A DNA stretch of 64,000 nucleotides from Agrostemma githago (GCA_958450325.1 OY288241.1:45087978-45151977); one strand, 5' to 3'; positions 48,737-61,620 are shown, counted from the first letter of the stretch. Made by a program: numbers and translations. Notes: a model not told the origin generated them from the sequence alone.

Positions 48737-49369
48737 CTTTGGGATGGATCTTTGTCCCTGGACTTTCTTTGAGATAGTTTCTTCGAGATAGTTTTCGACT
48801 ATCTCTGGACTATTCTTTGGGATGGATCTTTGTCTATGGACATTCATCTATATTTTTTTCGACTATCTCTGGAAGATTCTTTGAGACGGATATTTGCCCC
48901 TGGACTTTCTTCGAGATAGTTGTCGACAATCTCTGCAGTGTCATTTGGGACGGATCTTTGTCCCAGGACTTTCTTCCAGATAGTTTATGACTATCTCTGG
49001 ACTGTTAATTGGGAGGGATCTTTGTCCCTGGACTTTCTTCGAGATAGTTTCCGACTATCTTTGGACTGTTATTTGGGACGGATCTTTGTCCCTGGACTAT
49101 CTTTTATACAGTTGGAAACTATCTCTGGAATATTCTTTGGGACGGATCTTTGTCCCTGGACTTTCTTCGAGACTGTTTCCGACTATCTCTAGACTATTTT
49201 TTGGGACAGATCTTTGTCCCTGGACATTCTTCGAGATAGTTTCTGAGAATCTTTGGACTGTTCTTTGGGACAGATCTTTGTCCCTGGACTTTCTTGGAGA
49301 TAGCTTCCAACTATCTCTGGACTATTCTTTGGGACGGATCTTTGTCCCTGGACTTTCTTGGAGATAGTT
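48737..49369 (+). repeat. Truncated HOR segment with a second 78-bp monomer
   Basis: M1 is joined within the same motif to an M12-type monomer: GAGATAGTTT at 48771-48780 runs into CTTCGAGATAGTTT at 48781-48794. Then M13-M21 follow with private variants (TATTTTTTTCGAC near 48850, TCCCAGGAC near 48961). The private variants recur at 51590-52250. Confidence 0.87.
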
Positions 49370-51445
49370 TCCGACTATCTGTGGACTATTCTTTAAGACG
49401 GATCTTTGTCTCTGGACATTCTTCGAGACAGTTTCCGACAATCTCTGGACTGTTCTTTGGGATGGGTCTTTGTCCCTGGACTTTCTTCGAGACAGTTTCC
49501 GACTATCTCTGGACTATTCTTTGGGATGGATCTTTGTCCCTGGACTTTCTTCGAGACAGTTTTCGACTATCTCCGGACTGTTATTTGGGACGGATCTTTG
49601 TCCTTGGAATTTTATCGAGACAGTTTTCGACTATCTCTGGAATATTATTTGGGACGGATCTTTGTCCCTGGACTTTCTTCGTCACAGTTTCCCACTATCT
49701 CTGGACTGTTCTTTGGGACAGATCTTTGTCCCGGAACTTTCTCTGAGACAGTTGCCGACTTTCTCTTGACTATTCTTTGGGACGGATCTTTGTCCCTGGA
49801 CTTTCTTCGAGATAGTTTCCGACTATCTCTGGACTGTTATTTGTGACGGATCTTTGTCCCTGGATTTTTTGGAGATAGTTTCCGACTATCTCTGGACTTT
49901 TATTAGGGACGGATCTCTCTCCTTGGACTAACTTCGAGACAATTGCCGACTATCTCTGGACTGTTGTTTGGGACGGATCTCTATCCCTGGATTTTATTCA
50001 AGACAGTTGCCGACTATCTCTGGACTCTTCTTTGGGACGGATTTTTGTCCCTGGAATTTCTTCGAGATAGTTTTCGACTATCTCTGGAATATTCTTTGAG
50101 ACGGATATTTGCCCCTGGACTTTCTTCGAGATAGTTGTCGACAATCTCTGCAGTGTCATTTGGGACGGATCTTTGTCCCTGGACTTTCTTCCAGATAGTT
50201 TATCACTATCTCTGGACTGTTAATTGGGAGGGATCTTTGTCCCTGGACTTTCTTCGAGATAGTTTCCGACTATCTCTGGACTGTTATTTGGGACGGATCT
50301 TTGTCCCTGGACTATCTTTTATACAGTTGGAAACAGTCTCTGGAATATTCTTTGGGACGGATCTTTGTCCCTGGACTTTCTTCGAGACTGTTTCCGACTA
50401 TCTCTAGACTATTTTTTGGGACGGATCTTTGTCCCTGGACATTCTTCGAGACAGTTTCTTAGAATCTCCGGACTGTTATTAGGGACGGATCTTTGTCCTT
50501 GGACTTTTATCGAGACAGTTTTCGACTATCTCTGGATTTTTATTTGGAACGGATCTTTGTCCCTGGACTTTCTTCATCACAGTTTCCCACTATCTCTGGA
50601 CTGTTCTTTGGGGCGGATCATTGTCCCTGGGCTTTCTTTGAGATAGTTTCCGACTATCTCTGGACTGTTCTTTGGGACAGAACTTTGTCCCGGAACATTC
50701 TTTGAGACAGTTGCCGACTTTCTCTTGACTGTTCTTTCGAACGGATCTTTGTCCCTGGGCTTTCGTTGAGATAGTTTCCGACTATCTCTGGACTATTCTT
50801 TAAGACGGATCTTTGTCTCTGGACATTCTTCGAGACAGTTTCCGACAATCTCTGGACTGTTCTTTGGGATTGGTCTTTGTCCCTGGACTTTCTTCGAGAC
50901 AGTTTCCGACTATCTCTGGACTATTCTTTGGGACGGATCTTTGTCCCTGGACTTTCTTGGAGATAGTTTTCGACTATCTCTGGACTATTATTTGGGACGG
51001 ATCTTTGTCCTTGGACTTTCTTCTATATAGTTGGCGACTATCTCAAGAATATTCTTTGAGATGGATCTTTGTCTCTGGCCTTTCTTCAAGACAGTTTCCG
51101 ACTATCTTTGTACTATTCTTTAAGACAGATCTTTGTCACTGGACATTCTTCGAGACAGTTTCCGACAATCTCTGGACTGTTCTTTGGGATGGGTCTTTGT
51201 CCCCGGACTTTCTTTGAGACAGTTTTCGACTATCTCTAGACTATTCTTTGGGATGGATCTTTGTCCCTAGACTTTCTTCGAGACAGTTTCCGACTATCTC
51301 TGGACTGTTATTTGGGACGGATCTTTGTCCTTGGACTTTTATCGAGACAAATTTCGACTATCTCTGGACTATTATTTGGGACGGATCTTTGTCCCTGGAC
51401 TTTCTTCGTCACGGTTTTCCACTATCTCTGGACTGTTCTTTGGGA
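49370..51445 (+). repeat. 3,327-bp offset duplication, left segment (about 2.08 kb)
   Basis: Recurs at +3,327 (52 x 64 minus 1) as 52697-54772. Shared private variants include TCTCTCCTTGGACTAA (M10), CTGTTGTTTGGG, TTTATCACTATC, GTTTCTTAGAATC and GGACAGAACTTTGTCCC. Edges are where matching stops. Confidence 0.85.
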
Positions 51446-52696
51446 CGGATCTCTATCCCTGGATTTTATTCAAGACAGTTGCCGACTATCTCTGGACTCT
51501 TCTTTGGGACGGATTTTTGTCCCTGGAATTTCTTCGAGATAGTTTTCGACTATCTCTGGACTATTCTTTGAGACGGATATTTGCCCCTGGACTTTCTTCG
51601 AGATAGTTGTCGACAATCTCTGCAGTGTCATTTGGGACGGATCTTTGTCCCAGGACTTTCTTCCAGATAGTTTATGACTATCTCTGGACTGTTTATTGGG
51701 AGGGATCTTTGTCCCTGGACTTTCTTCGAGATAGTTTCCGACTATCTTTGGACTGTTATTTGGGACGGATCTTTGTCCCTGGACTATCTTTTATACAGTT
51801 GGAAACTATCTCTGGAATATTCTTTGGGACGGATCTTTGTCCCTGGACTTTCTTCGAGACTGTTTCCGACTATCTCTAGACTATTTTTTGGGACAGATCT
51901 TTGTCCCTGGACATTCTTCGAGATAGTTTCTGAGAATCTTTGGACTGTTCTTTGGGACAGATCTTTGTCCCTGGACTTTCTTGGAGATAGCTTCCAACTA
52001 TCTCTGGACTATTCTTTGGGACGGATCTTTGTCCCTGGACTTTCTTGGAGATAGTTTCCGACTATCTCTAGACTGTTCTTTGGGACGGATCTTTGCCCCT
52101 GGACTTTCTTCTATATAGTTTTCGACTATCTCTGGACTATTCTTTGGGATGGATCTTTGTCTATGGACATTCATCTATATTTTTTTCGACTATCTCTGGA
52201 AGATTCTTTGAGACGGATATTTGCCCCTGGACTTTCTTCGAGATAGTTGTCGACAATCTCTGCAGTGTCATTTGGGACGGATCTTTGTCCCTGGACTTTC
52301 TTCCAGATAGTTTATGACTATCTCTGGACTGTTAATTGGGATGGATCTTTGTCCCTGGACTTTCTTCGAGACAGTTTCCGACTATCTCCGGACTGTTATT
52401 TGGGACGGATCGTTGTCCTTGGAATTTTATCGAGACAGTTTTCGACTATCTCTGGACTATTATTTGGGACGGATCTTTGTCCCTGGACTTTCTTCGTCAC
52501 AGTTTCCCACTATCTCTGGACTGTTCTTTGGGACAGATCTTTGTCCCGGAACTTTCTTTGAGACAGTTGCCGACTTTCTCTTGACTATTCTTTGGGACGG
52601 ATCTTTGTCCCTGGACTTTCTTCTATATAGTTGGCGACTATCTCGGGACTATTCTTTGGGATGGATCTTTGTCTCTGGACTTTCTTCGAGACAGTT
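51446..52696 (+). repeat. Mosaic satellite segment between offset duplications
   Basis: Starts with monomers matching 49975 onward, then 51590-52070 matches 48900-49380 including TCCCAGGAC and AGATAGCTTCC. Next, 52130-52250 matches 48800-48920 including TATTTTTTTCGAC, followed by M4-M7 and an M22 leading into 52654. At least three earlier sequence blocks are stitched together. Confidence 0.8.
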
Positions 52697-54772
52697 TCCG
52701 ACTATCTGTGGACTATTCTTTAAGACGGATCTTTGTCTCTGGACATTCTTCGAGACAGTTTCCGACAATCTCTGGACTGTTCTTTGGGATGGGTCTTTGT
52801 CCCTGGACTTTCTTCGAGACAGTTTCCGACTATCTCTGGACTATTCTTTGGGATGGATCTTTGTCCCTGGACTTTCTTCGAGACAGTTTTCGACTACCTC
52901 CGGACTGTTATTTGGGACGGATCTTTGTCCTTGGAATTTTATCGAGACAGTTTTCGACTATCTCTGGACTATTATTTGGGACGGATCTTTGTCCCTGGAC
53001 TTTCTTCGTCACAGTTTCCCACTATCTCTGGACTGTTCTTTGGGACAGATCTTTGTCCCGGAACTTTCTCTGAGACAGTTGCCGACTTTCTCTTGACTAT
53101 TCTTTGGGACGGATCTTTGTCCCTGGACTTTCTTCGAGATAGTTTCCGACTATCTCTGGACTGTTATTTGTGACGGATCTTTGTCCCTGGATTTTTTGGA
53201 GATAGTTTCCGACTATCTCTGGACTTTTATTAGGGACGGATCTCTCTCCTTGGACTAAGTTCGAGACAATTGCCGACTATCTCTGGACTGTTGTTTGGGA
53301 CGGATCTCTATCCCTGGATTTTATTCAAGACAGTTGCCGACTATCTCTGGACTCTTCTTTGGGACGGATTTTTGTCCCTGGAATTTCTTCGAGATAGTTT
53401 TCGACTATCTCTGGACTATTCTTTGAGACGGATATTTGCCCCTGGACTTTCTTCGAGATAGTTGTCGACAATCTCTGCAGTGTCATTTGGGACGGATCTT
53501 TGTCCCTGGACTTTCTTCCAGATAGTTTATCACTATCTCTGGACTGTTAATTGGGAGGGATCTTTGTCCCTGGACTTTCTTCGAGATAGTTTCCGACTAT
53601 CTCTGGACTGTTATTTGGGACGGATCTTTGTCCCTGGACTATCTTTTATACAGTTGGAAACAATCTCTGGAATATTCTTTGGGACGGATCTTTGTCCCTG
53701 GACTTTCTTCGAGACTGTTTCCGACTATCTCTAGACTATTTTTTGGGACGGATCTTTGTCCCTGGACATTCTTCGAGACAGTTTCTTAGAATCTCCGGAC
53801 TGTTATTAGGGACGGATCTTTGTCCTTGGACTTTAATCGAGACAGTTTTCGACTATCTCTGGATTTTTATTTGGAACGGATCTTTGTCCCTGGACTTTCT
53901 TCATCACAGTTTCCCACTATCTCTGGACTGTTCTTTGGGGCGGATCATTGTCCCTGGGCTTTCTTTGAGATAGTTTCCGACTATCTCTGGACTGTTCTTT
54001 GGGACAGAACTTTGTCCCGGAACATTCTTTGAGACAGTTGCCGACTTTCTCTTGACTGTTCTTTCGGACGGATCTTTGTCCCTGGGCTTTCGTTGAGATA
54101 GTTTCCGACTATCTCTGGACTATTCTTTAAGACGGATCTTTGTCTCTGGACATTCTTCGAGACAGTTTCCGACAATCTCTGGACTGTTCTTTGGGATTGG
54201 TCTTTGTCCCTGGACTTTCTTCGAGACAGTTTCCGACTATCTCTGGACTATTCTTTGGGACGGATCTTTGTCCCTGGACTTTCTTGGAGATAGTTTTCGA
54301 CTATCTCTGGACTATTATTTGGGACGGATCTTTGTCCTTTGACTTTCTTCTATATAGTTGGCGACTATCTCAAGAATATTCTTTGAGATGGATCTTTGTC
54401 TCTGGCCTTTCTTCAAGACAGTTTCCGACTATCTTTGTACTATTCTTTAAGACAGATCTTTGTCACTGGACATTCTTCGAGACAGTTTCCGACAATCTCT
54501 GGACTGTTCTTTGGGATGGGTCTTTGTCCCCGGACTTTCTTTGAGACAGTTTTCGACTATCTCTAGACTATTCTTTGGGATGGATCTTTGTCCCTAGACT
54601 TTCTTCGAGACAGTTTCCGACTATCTCTGGACTGTTATTTGGGACGGATCTTTGTCCTTGGACTTTTATCGAGACAAATTTCGACTATCTCTGGACTATT
54701 ATTTGGGACGGATCTTTGTCCCTGGACTTTCTTCGTCACGGTTTTCCACTATCTCTGGACTGTTCTTTGGGA
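52697..54772 (+). repeat. 3,327-bp offset duplication, right segment
   Basis: Counterpart of 49370-51445. Small differences include GTCCTTGGACTTTAATCG here where the left copy has TTTTATCG, and CAATCTC where it has CAGTCTC in M17. Its right part lies inside the 3,456-bp duplication that follows. Confidence 0.85.
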
Positions 54773-56840
54773 CGGATCTTTGTCCTTGGGTTTTCTTTGA
54801 GATAGTTTCCGACTATCTCTGGACTATTATTTGGGACGGATCTTTGTCCCTGGACTTTCTTTGTCACAGTTTTTCACTATCTCTGGACTGTTCTTTGGGA
54901 CGAATCTTTGTCCCTGGGCTTTCTTTGAGATAGTTTCCGACTATCTCTGGACTGTTCTTTGGGACAAAACTTTGTCCCGGAACTTTCTTTGAGACAGTTG
55001 CCGACTTTCTCTTGACTGTTCTTTCGGACGGATCTTTGTCTCTGGACTTTTTTGGAGATAGTTTCCGACTATCTCTGGTCTGTTATTTGGAACGGATCTT
55101 TGTCCCTGAACTTTCTTCTATATAGTTGGCGACTATCTCAGGACTATTCTTTGGGATGGATCTTTGTCCCTGGACTTTCTTCGAGACAGTTTCCGACTAT
55201 CTCTGGACTATTCTTTAAGACGGATCTTTGTCTCTGGACATTCTTCGAGACAGTTTCCGACAATCTCTGGACTGTTCTTTGGGATTGGTCTTTGTCCCTG
55301 GACTTTCTTCGAGACAGTTTCCGACTATCTCTGGACTATTCTTTGGGACGGATCTTTGTCCCTGGACTTTCTTGGAGATAGTTTTCGACTATCTCTGGAT
55401 TATTATTTGGGACGGATCTTTGTCCTTGGAATTTCTTCTATATAGTTGGCGACTATCTCAAGAATATTCTTTGGGAAGGATCTTTGTCTCTGGACTTTCT
55501 TCAAGACAGTTTCCGACTATCTCTGTACTATTCTTTAAGACGGATCTTTGTCACTGGACATTCTTCGAGACAGTTTCCGACAATCTCTGGACTGTTCTTT
55601 GTGATGGGTCTTTGTCGCTGGACTTTCTTTGAGACAGTTTCCGACTATCTCTAGACTATTCTTTGGGATGGATCTTTGTCCCTAGACTTTCTTCGAGACA
55701 GTTTCCGACTATCTCTGGACTGTTATTTGGGACGGATCTTTGTCCTTGGACTTTTATCGAGACAAATTTCGACTATCTCTGGACTATTATTTGGGACGGA
55801 TCTTTGTCCCTGGACTTTCTTCGTCACGGTTTTCCACTATCTCTAGACTGTTCTTTGGGACGGATCTTTGTCCTTGGGTTTTCTTTGAGATAGTTTCCGA
55901 CTATCTCTGGACTATTATTTGGGACGGATCTTTGTCCCTGGACTTTCTTCGTCACAGTTTTCCACTATCTCTGGACTGTTCTTTGGGACGGATCTTTGTC
56001 CCTGGGCTTTCTTTGAGATAGTTTCCGACTATCTCTGAACTGTTCTTTGGGACAAAACTTTGTCCCGGAACTTTCTTTGAGACAGTTGCCGACTTTCTCT
56101 TGACTGTTCTTTCGGACGGATCTTTGTCTCTGGACTTTTTTGGAGATAGTTTCCGACTATCTCTGGTCTGTTATTTGGAACGGATCTTTGTCCCTGGACT
56201 TTCTTCTATATAGTTGGCGACTATCTCAGGACTATTCTTTGGGATGGATCTTTGTCCCTGGACTTTCTTCGAGACAGTTTCCGACTATCTCTGGACTATT
56301 CTTTAAGACGGATCTTTGTCTCTGGACATTCTTCGAGACAGTTTCCGACAATCTCTGGACTGTTCTTTGGGATTGGTCTTTGTCCCTGGACTTTCTTCGA
56401 GACAGTTTCCGACTATCTCTGGACTATTCTTTGGGACGGATCTTTGTCCCTGGACTTTCTTGGAGATAGTTTTCGACTATCTCTGGACTATTATTTGGGA
56501 CGGATCTTTGTCCTTGGCCTTTCTTCTATATAGTTGGCGACTATCTCAAGAATATTCTTTGGGATGGATCTTTGTCTATGGAATTCCTTCAAGACAGTTT
56601 CCGACTATCTCTGTACTATTCTTTAAGACGGATCTTTGTCACTGGACATTCTTCGAGACAGTTTCCGACAATCTCTGGACTGTTCTTTGGGATGGGTCTT
56701 TGTCCCTGGACTTTCTTTGAGACAGTTTCCGACTATCTCTAGACTATTCTTTGGGATGGATCTTAGTCCCTGGACTTTCTTCGAGACAGTTTCCGACTAT
56801 CTCTGGACTCTTATTTGGGACGGATCTTTGTCCTTGGACT
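54125..56840 (+). repeat. 17-monomer (1,088-bp) HOR, first cluster
   Basis: Units start at CTTTAAGACGGATC monomers: 54125-55212, 55213-56300 and a partial unit from 56301. Within each unit come an M3-type monomer with GGGATTGGTC, TTCTATATAGTTGGCG monomers, TATCTCAAGAATATTC, CTTTTATCGAGACAAATTTCG, GTCCTTGGGTTTTC and either GGGACAAAACTTTGTCCC or GGGACAGAACTTTGTCCC. The monomer content and spacing differ from the 22-mer, so this is an independent higher-order unit. Confidence 0.9.
54961..54978. repeat. Perfect 8-bp palindrome in a satellite monomer
   Basis: GGGACAAA and TTTGTCCC face each other around AC. The same 18 bases occur at 56049-56066 and 59505-59522, and a version with TC in the centre is at 3022-3039. 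The consensus monomer has only a 5-bp stem here (GGGAC/GTCCC). Confidence 0.9.
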
Positions 56841-59800
56841 TTCTTCGAGATAGTTTTCGACTATCTCTGGACTATTCTTTGAGACGGATATTTGCCCCTG
56901 GACTTTCTTCGAGATAGTTGTCGACAATCTCTGCAGTGTCATTTGGGACGGATCTTTGTCCCTGGACTTTCTTCCAGATAGTTTATCACTATCTCTGGAC
57001 TGTTAATTGGGAGGGATCTTTGTCCCTGGACTTTCTTCGAGATAGTTTCCGACTATCTCTGGACTGTTATTTGGGACGGATCTTTGTCCCTGGACTATCT
57101 TTTATACAGTTGGAAACAATCTCTGGAATATTCTTTGGGACGGATCTTTGTCCCTGGACTTTCTTCGAGACTGTTTCCGACTATCTCTAGACTATTTTTT
57201 GGGACGGATCTTTGTCCCTGGACATTCTTCGAGACAGTTTCTTAGAATCTCCGGACTGTTATTAGGGACGGATCTTTGTCCTTGGACTTTAATCGAGACA
57301 GTTTTCGACTATCTCTGGATTTTTATTTGGAACGGATCTTTGTCCCTGGACTTTCTTCATCACAGTTTCCCACTATCTCTGGACTGTTCTTTGGGGCGGA
57401 TCATTGTCCCTGGGCTTTCTTTGAGATAGTTTCCGACTATCTCTGGACTGTTCTTTGGGACAGAACTTTGTCCCGGAACATTCTTTGAGACAGTTGCCGA
57501 CTTTCTCTTGACTGTTCTTTCGGACGGATCTTTGTCCCTGGGCTTTCGTTGAGATAGTTTCCGACTATCTCTGGACTATTCTTTAAGACGGATCTTTGTC
57601 TCTGGACATTCTTCGAGACAGTTTCCGACAATCTCTGGACTGTTCTTTGGGATTGGTCTTTGTCCCTGGACTTTCTTCGAGACAGTTTCCGACTATCTCT
57701 GGACTATTCTTTGGGACGGATCTTTGTCCCTGGACTTTCTTGGAGATAGTTTTCGACTATCTCTGGACTATTATTTGGGACGGATCTTTGTCCTTTGACT
57801 TTCTTCTATATAGTTGGCGACTATCTCAAGAATATTCTTTGAGATGGATCTTTGTCTCTGGCCTTTCTTCAAGACAGTTTCCGACTATCTTTGTACTATT
57901 CTTTAAGACAGATCTTTGTCACTGGACATTCTTCGAGACAGTTTCCGACAATCTCTGGACTGTTCTTTGGGATGGGTCTTTGTCCCCGGACTTTCTTTGA
58001 GACAGTTTTCGACTATCTCTAGACTATTCTTTGGGATGGATCTTTGTCCCTAGACTTTCTTCGAGACAGTTTCCGACTATCTCTGGACTTTTATTTGGGA
58101 CGGATCTTTGTCCTTGGACTTTTATCGAGACAAATTTCGACTATCTCTGGACTATTATTTGGGACGGATCTTTGTCCCTGGACTTTCTTCGTCACGGTTT
58201 TCCACTATCTCTGGACTGTTCTTTGGGACGGATCTTTGTCCTTGGGTTTTCTTTGAGATAGTTTCCGACTATCTCTGGACTATTATTTGGGACGGATCTT
58301 TGTCCCTGGACTTTCTTCGTCATAGTTTTCCACTATCTCTGGACTGTTCTTTGGGACGGATCTTTGTCCCTGGGCTTTCTTTGAGATAGTTTCCGACTAT
58401 CTCTGGACTGTTCTTTGGGACAGAACTTTGTCCCGCAACTTTCTTTGAGACAGTTGCCGACTTTCTCTTGACTGTTCTTTCGGACGGATCTTTGTCTCTG
58501 GACTTTTTTGGAGATAGTTTCCGACTATCTCTGGTCTGTTATTTGGAACGGATCTTTGTCCCTGAACTTTCTTCTATATAGTTGGCGACTATCTCAGGAC
58601 TATTCTTTGGGATGGATCTTTGTCCCTGGACTTTCTTCGAGACAGTTTCCGACTATCTCTGGACTATTCTTTAAGACGGATCTTTGTCTCTGGACATTCT
58701 TCGAGACAGTTTCCGACAATCTCTGGACTGTTCTTTGGGATTGGTCTTTGTCCCTGGACTTTCTTCGAGACAGTTTCCGACTATCTCTGGACTATTCTTT
58801 GGGACGGATCTTTGTCCCTGGACTTTCTTGGAGATAGTTTTCGACTATCTCTGGATTATTATTTGGGACGGATCTTTGTCCTTGGAATTTCTTCTATATA
58901 GTTGGCGACTATCTCAAGAATATTCTTTGGGAAGGATCTTTGTCTCTGGACTTTCTTCAAGACAGTTTCCGACTATCTCTGTACTATTCTTTAAGACGGA
59001 TCTTTGTCACTGGACATTCTTCGAGACAGTTTCCGACAATCTCTGGACTGTTCTTTGTGATGGGTCTTTGTCGCTGGACTTTCTTTGAGACAGTTTCCGA
59101 CTATCTCTAGACTATTCTTTGGGATGGATCTTTGTCCCTAGACTTTCTTCGAGACAGTTTCCGACTATCTCTGGACTGTTATTTGGGACGGATCTTTGTC
59201 CTTGGACTTTTATCGAGACAAATTTCGACTATCTCTGGACTATTATTTGGGACGGATCTTTGTCCCTGGACTTTCTTCGTCACGGTTTTCCACTATCTCT
59301 AGACTGTTCTTTGGGACGGATCTTTGTCCTTGGGTTTTCTTTGAGATAGTTTCCGACTATCTCTGGACTATTATTTGGGACGGATCTTTGTCCCTGGACT
59401 TTCTTCGTCACAGTTTTCCACTATCTCTGGACTGTTCTTTGGGACGGATCTTTGTCCCTGGGCTTTCTTTGAGATAGTTTCCGACTATCTCTGAACTGTT
59501 CTTTGGGACAAAACTTTGTCCCGGAACTTTCTTTGAGACAGTTGCCGACTTTCTCTTGACTGTTCTTTCGGACGGATCTTTGTCTCTGGACTTTTTTGGA
59601 GATAGTTTCCGACTATCTCTGGTCTGTTATTTGGAACGGATCTTTGTCCCTGGACTTTCTTCTATATAGTTGGCGACTATCTCAGGACTATTCTTTGGGA
59701 TGGATCTTTGTCCCTGGACTTTCTTCGAGACAGTTTCCGACTATCTCTGGACTATTCTTTAAGACGGATCTTTGTCTCTGGACATTCTTCGAGACAGTTT

Positions 59801-60296
59801 CCGACAATCTCTGGACTGTTCTTTGGGATTGGTCTTTGTCCCTGGACTTTCTTCGAGACAGTTTCCGACTATCTCTGGACTATTCTTTGGGACGGATCTT
59901 TGTCCCTGGACTTTCTTGGAGATAGTTTTCGACTATCTCTGGACTATTATTTGGGACGGATCTTTGTCCTTGGCCTTTCTTCTATATAGTTGGCGACTAT
60001 CTCAAGAATATTCTTTGGGATGGATCTTTGTCTATGGAATTCCTTCAAGACAGTTTCCGACTATCTCTGTACTATTCTTTAAGACGGATCTTTGTCACTG
60101 GACATTCTTCGAGACAGTTTCCGACAATCTCTGGACTGTTCTTTGGGATGGGTCTTTGTCCCTGGACTTTCTTTGAGACAGTTTCCGACTATCTCTAGAC
60201 TATTCTTTGGGATGGATCTTAGTCCCTGGACTTTCTTCGAGACAGTTTCCGACTATCTCTGGACTCTTATTTGGGACGGATCTTTGTCCTTGGACT
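56841..60296 (+). repeat. 3,456-bp tandem duplication, copy 2
   Basis: Head-to-tail copy of 53385-56840. Only a few differences were found by eye: for example CTGGACTTTTATTTGGG near 58085 against CTGGACTGTTATTTGGG near 54629, TTCGTCATAG near 58317 against TTTGTCACAG near 54861, and GGGACAGAAC near 58415 against GGGACAAAAC near 54961. Confidence 0.92.
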
Positions 60297-61620
60297 TTTA
60301 TCGAGACAAATTTCGACTATCTCTGGACTATTATTTGGGACGGATCTTTGTCCCTGGACTTTCTTCGTCACAGTTTTCCACTATCTCTAGACTGTTCTTT
60401 GGGACGGATCTTTGTCCTTGGGTTTTCTTTGAGATAGTTTCCGACTATCTCTGGACTATTATTTGGGACGGATCTTTGTCCCTGGACTTTCTTCGTCATA
60501 GTTTTCCACTATCTCTGGACTGTTCTTTGGGACGGATCTTTGTCCCTGGGCTTTCTTTGAGATAGTTTCCGACTATCTCTGGACTGTTCTTTGGGACAGA
60601 ACTTTGTCCCGAAACTTTCTTTGAGACAGTTGCCGACTTTCTCTTGACTGTTCTTTTGGACAGATCTTTGTCTCTGGACTTTTTTGGAGATAGTTTCCGA
60701 CTATCTCTGGTCTGTTATTAGGAACGGATCTTTGTCCCAGAACTTTCTTCTATATAGTTGGCGACTATCTCAGGACTATTCTTTGGGATGGATCTTTGTC
60801 CCTGGACTTTCTTCGAGACTGTTTTCGACAATCTCTGGACTATTTTTTGGGACGGATCTTTGTCTCCGGACATTCTTCGAGACAGTTTCCGACAATCTCT
60901 GGACTGTTCTTTGGGATTGGTCTTTGTCCCTGGACTTTCTTCGAGACAGTTTCCGACTATCTCTGGACTATTCTTTGGGACGGATCTTTGTCCCTGGACT
61001 TTCTTGGAGATAGTTTCCGACTATCTCTGGACTATTATTTGGGACGGATCTTTGTCCTTAGACTTTCTTCTATATAGTTGGCGACTATCTCTAGAATATT
61101 CTTTGGGATGGATCTTTGTCTCTGGACTTTCTTCAAGACAGTTTCCGACTATCTCTGTACTATTCTTTAAGACGGATCTTTGTCACTGGACATTCTTCGA
61201 GACAGTTTCCGACAATCTCTGGACTGTTCTTTGGGATGGGTCTTTGTCCCTGGACTTTCTTTGAGACAGTTTCCGACTATCTCTAGACTATTCTTTGGGA
61301 TGGATCTTTGTCCCTGGACTTTCTTCGAGACAGTTTCCGACTATCTCTGGACTGTTATTTGGGACGGATCTTTGTCCTTGGACTTTTATCGAGACAAATT
61401 TCGACTATCTCTGGACTATTATTTGGGACGGATCTTTGTCCCTGGACTTTCTTCGTCACAGTTTTCCACTATCTCTGGACTGTTCTTTGGGACGGATGTT
61501 TGTCCTTGGGTTTTCTTTGATATAATTTCCAACTATCTCTGGACTGTTCTTTGGGACAGAACTTTGTCCCGGAACGTTCTTTGAGACAGTTGCCGACTTT
61601 CTCTCGACTGTTCTTTCGGA
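57581..61620 (+). repeat. 17-monomer (1,088-bp) HOR, second cluster
   Basis: Units at 57581-58668, 58669-59756 and 59757-60844, then a partial diverged unit from 60845 (TTTTGGGACGG replaces CTTTAAGACGG and TCTCCGGAC appears). Landmarks recur at 58031, 59119, 60207 and 61295, exactly 1,088 bp apart. Confidence 0.9.

Larger units (their letters stand above)
53385..56840 (+). repeat. 3,456-bp tandem duplication, copy 1
   Basis: A 54-monomer block repeated directly by 56841-60296. The junction is visible near 56840, where CTTTTATCGAG-type sequence is replaced by CTTCGAGATAGTTTTCG, the same sequence found at about 53386. The block holds an M14-M18 stretch of the 22-mer order followed by two and a half 17-monomer units. 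Confidence 0.92.

Noticed and set aside
54961..54978. Palindromic hairpins as transcription terminators
   Set aside because: They are variants of a satellite monomer with no upstream gene and no coherent T-run context. Bacterial-type terminators are not expected in this DNA.
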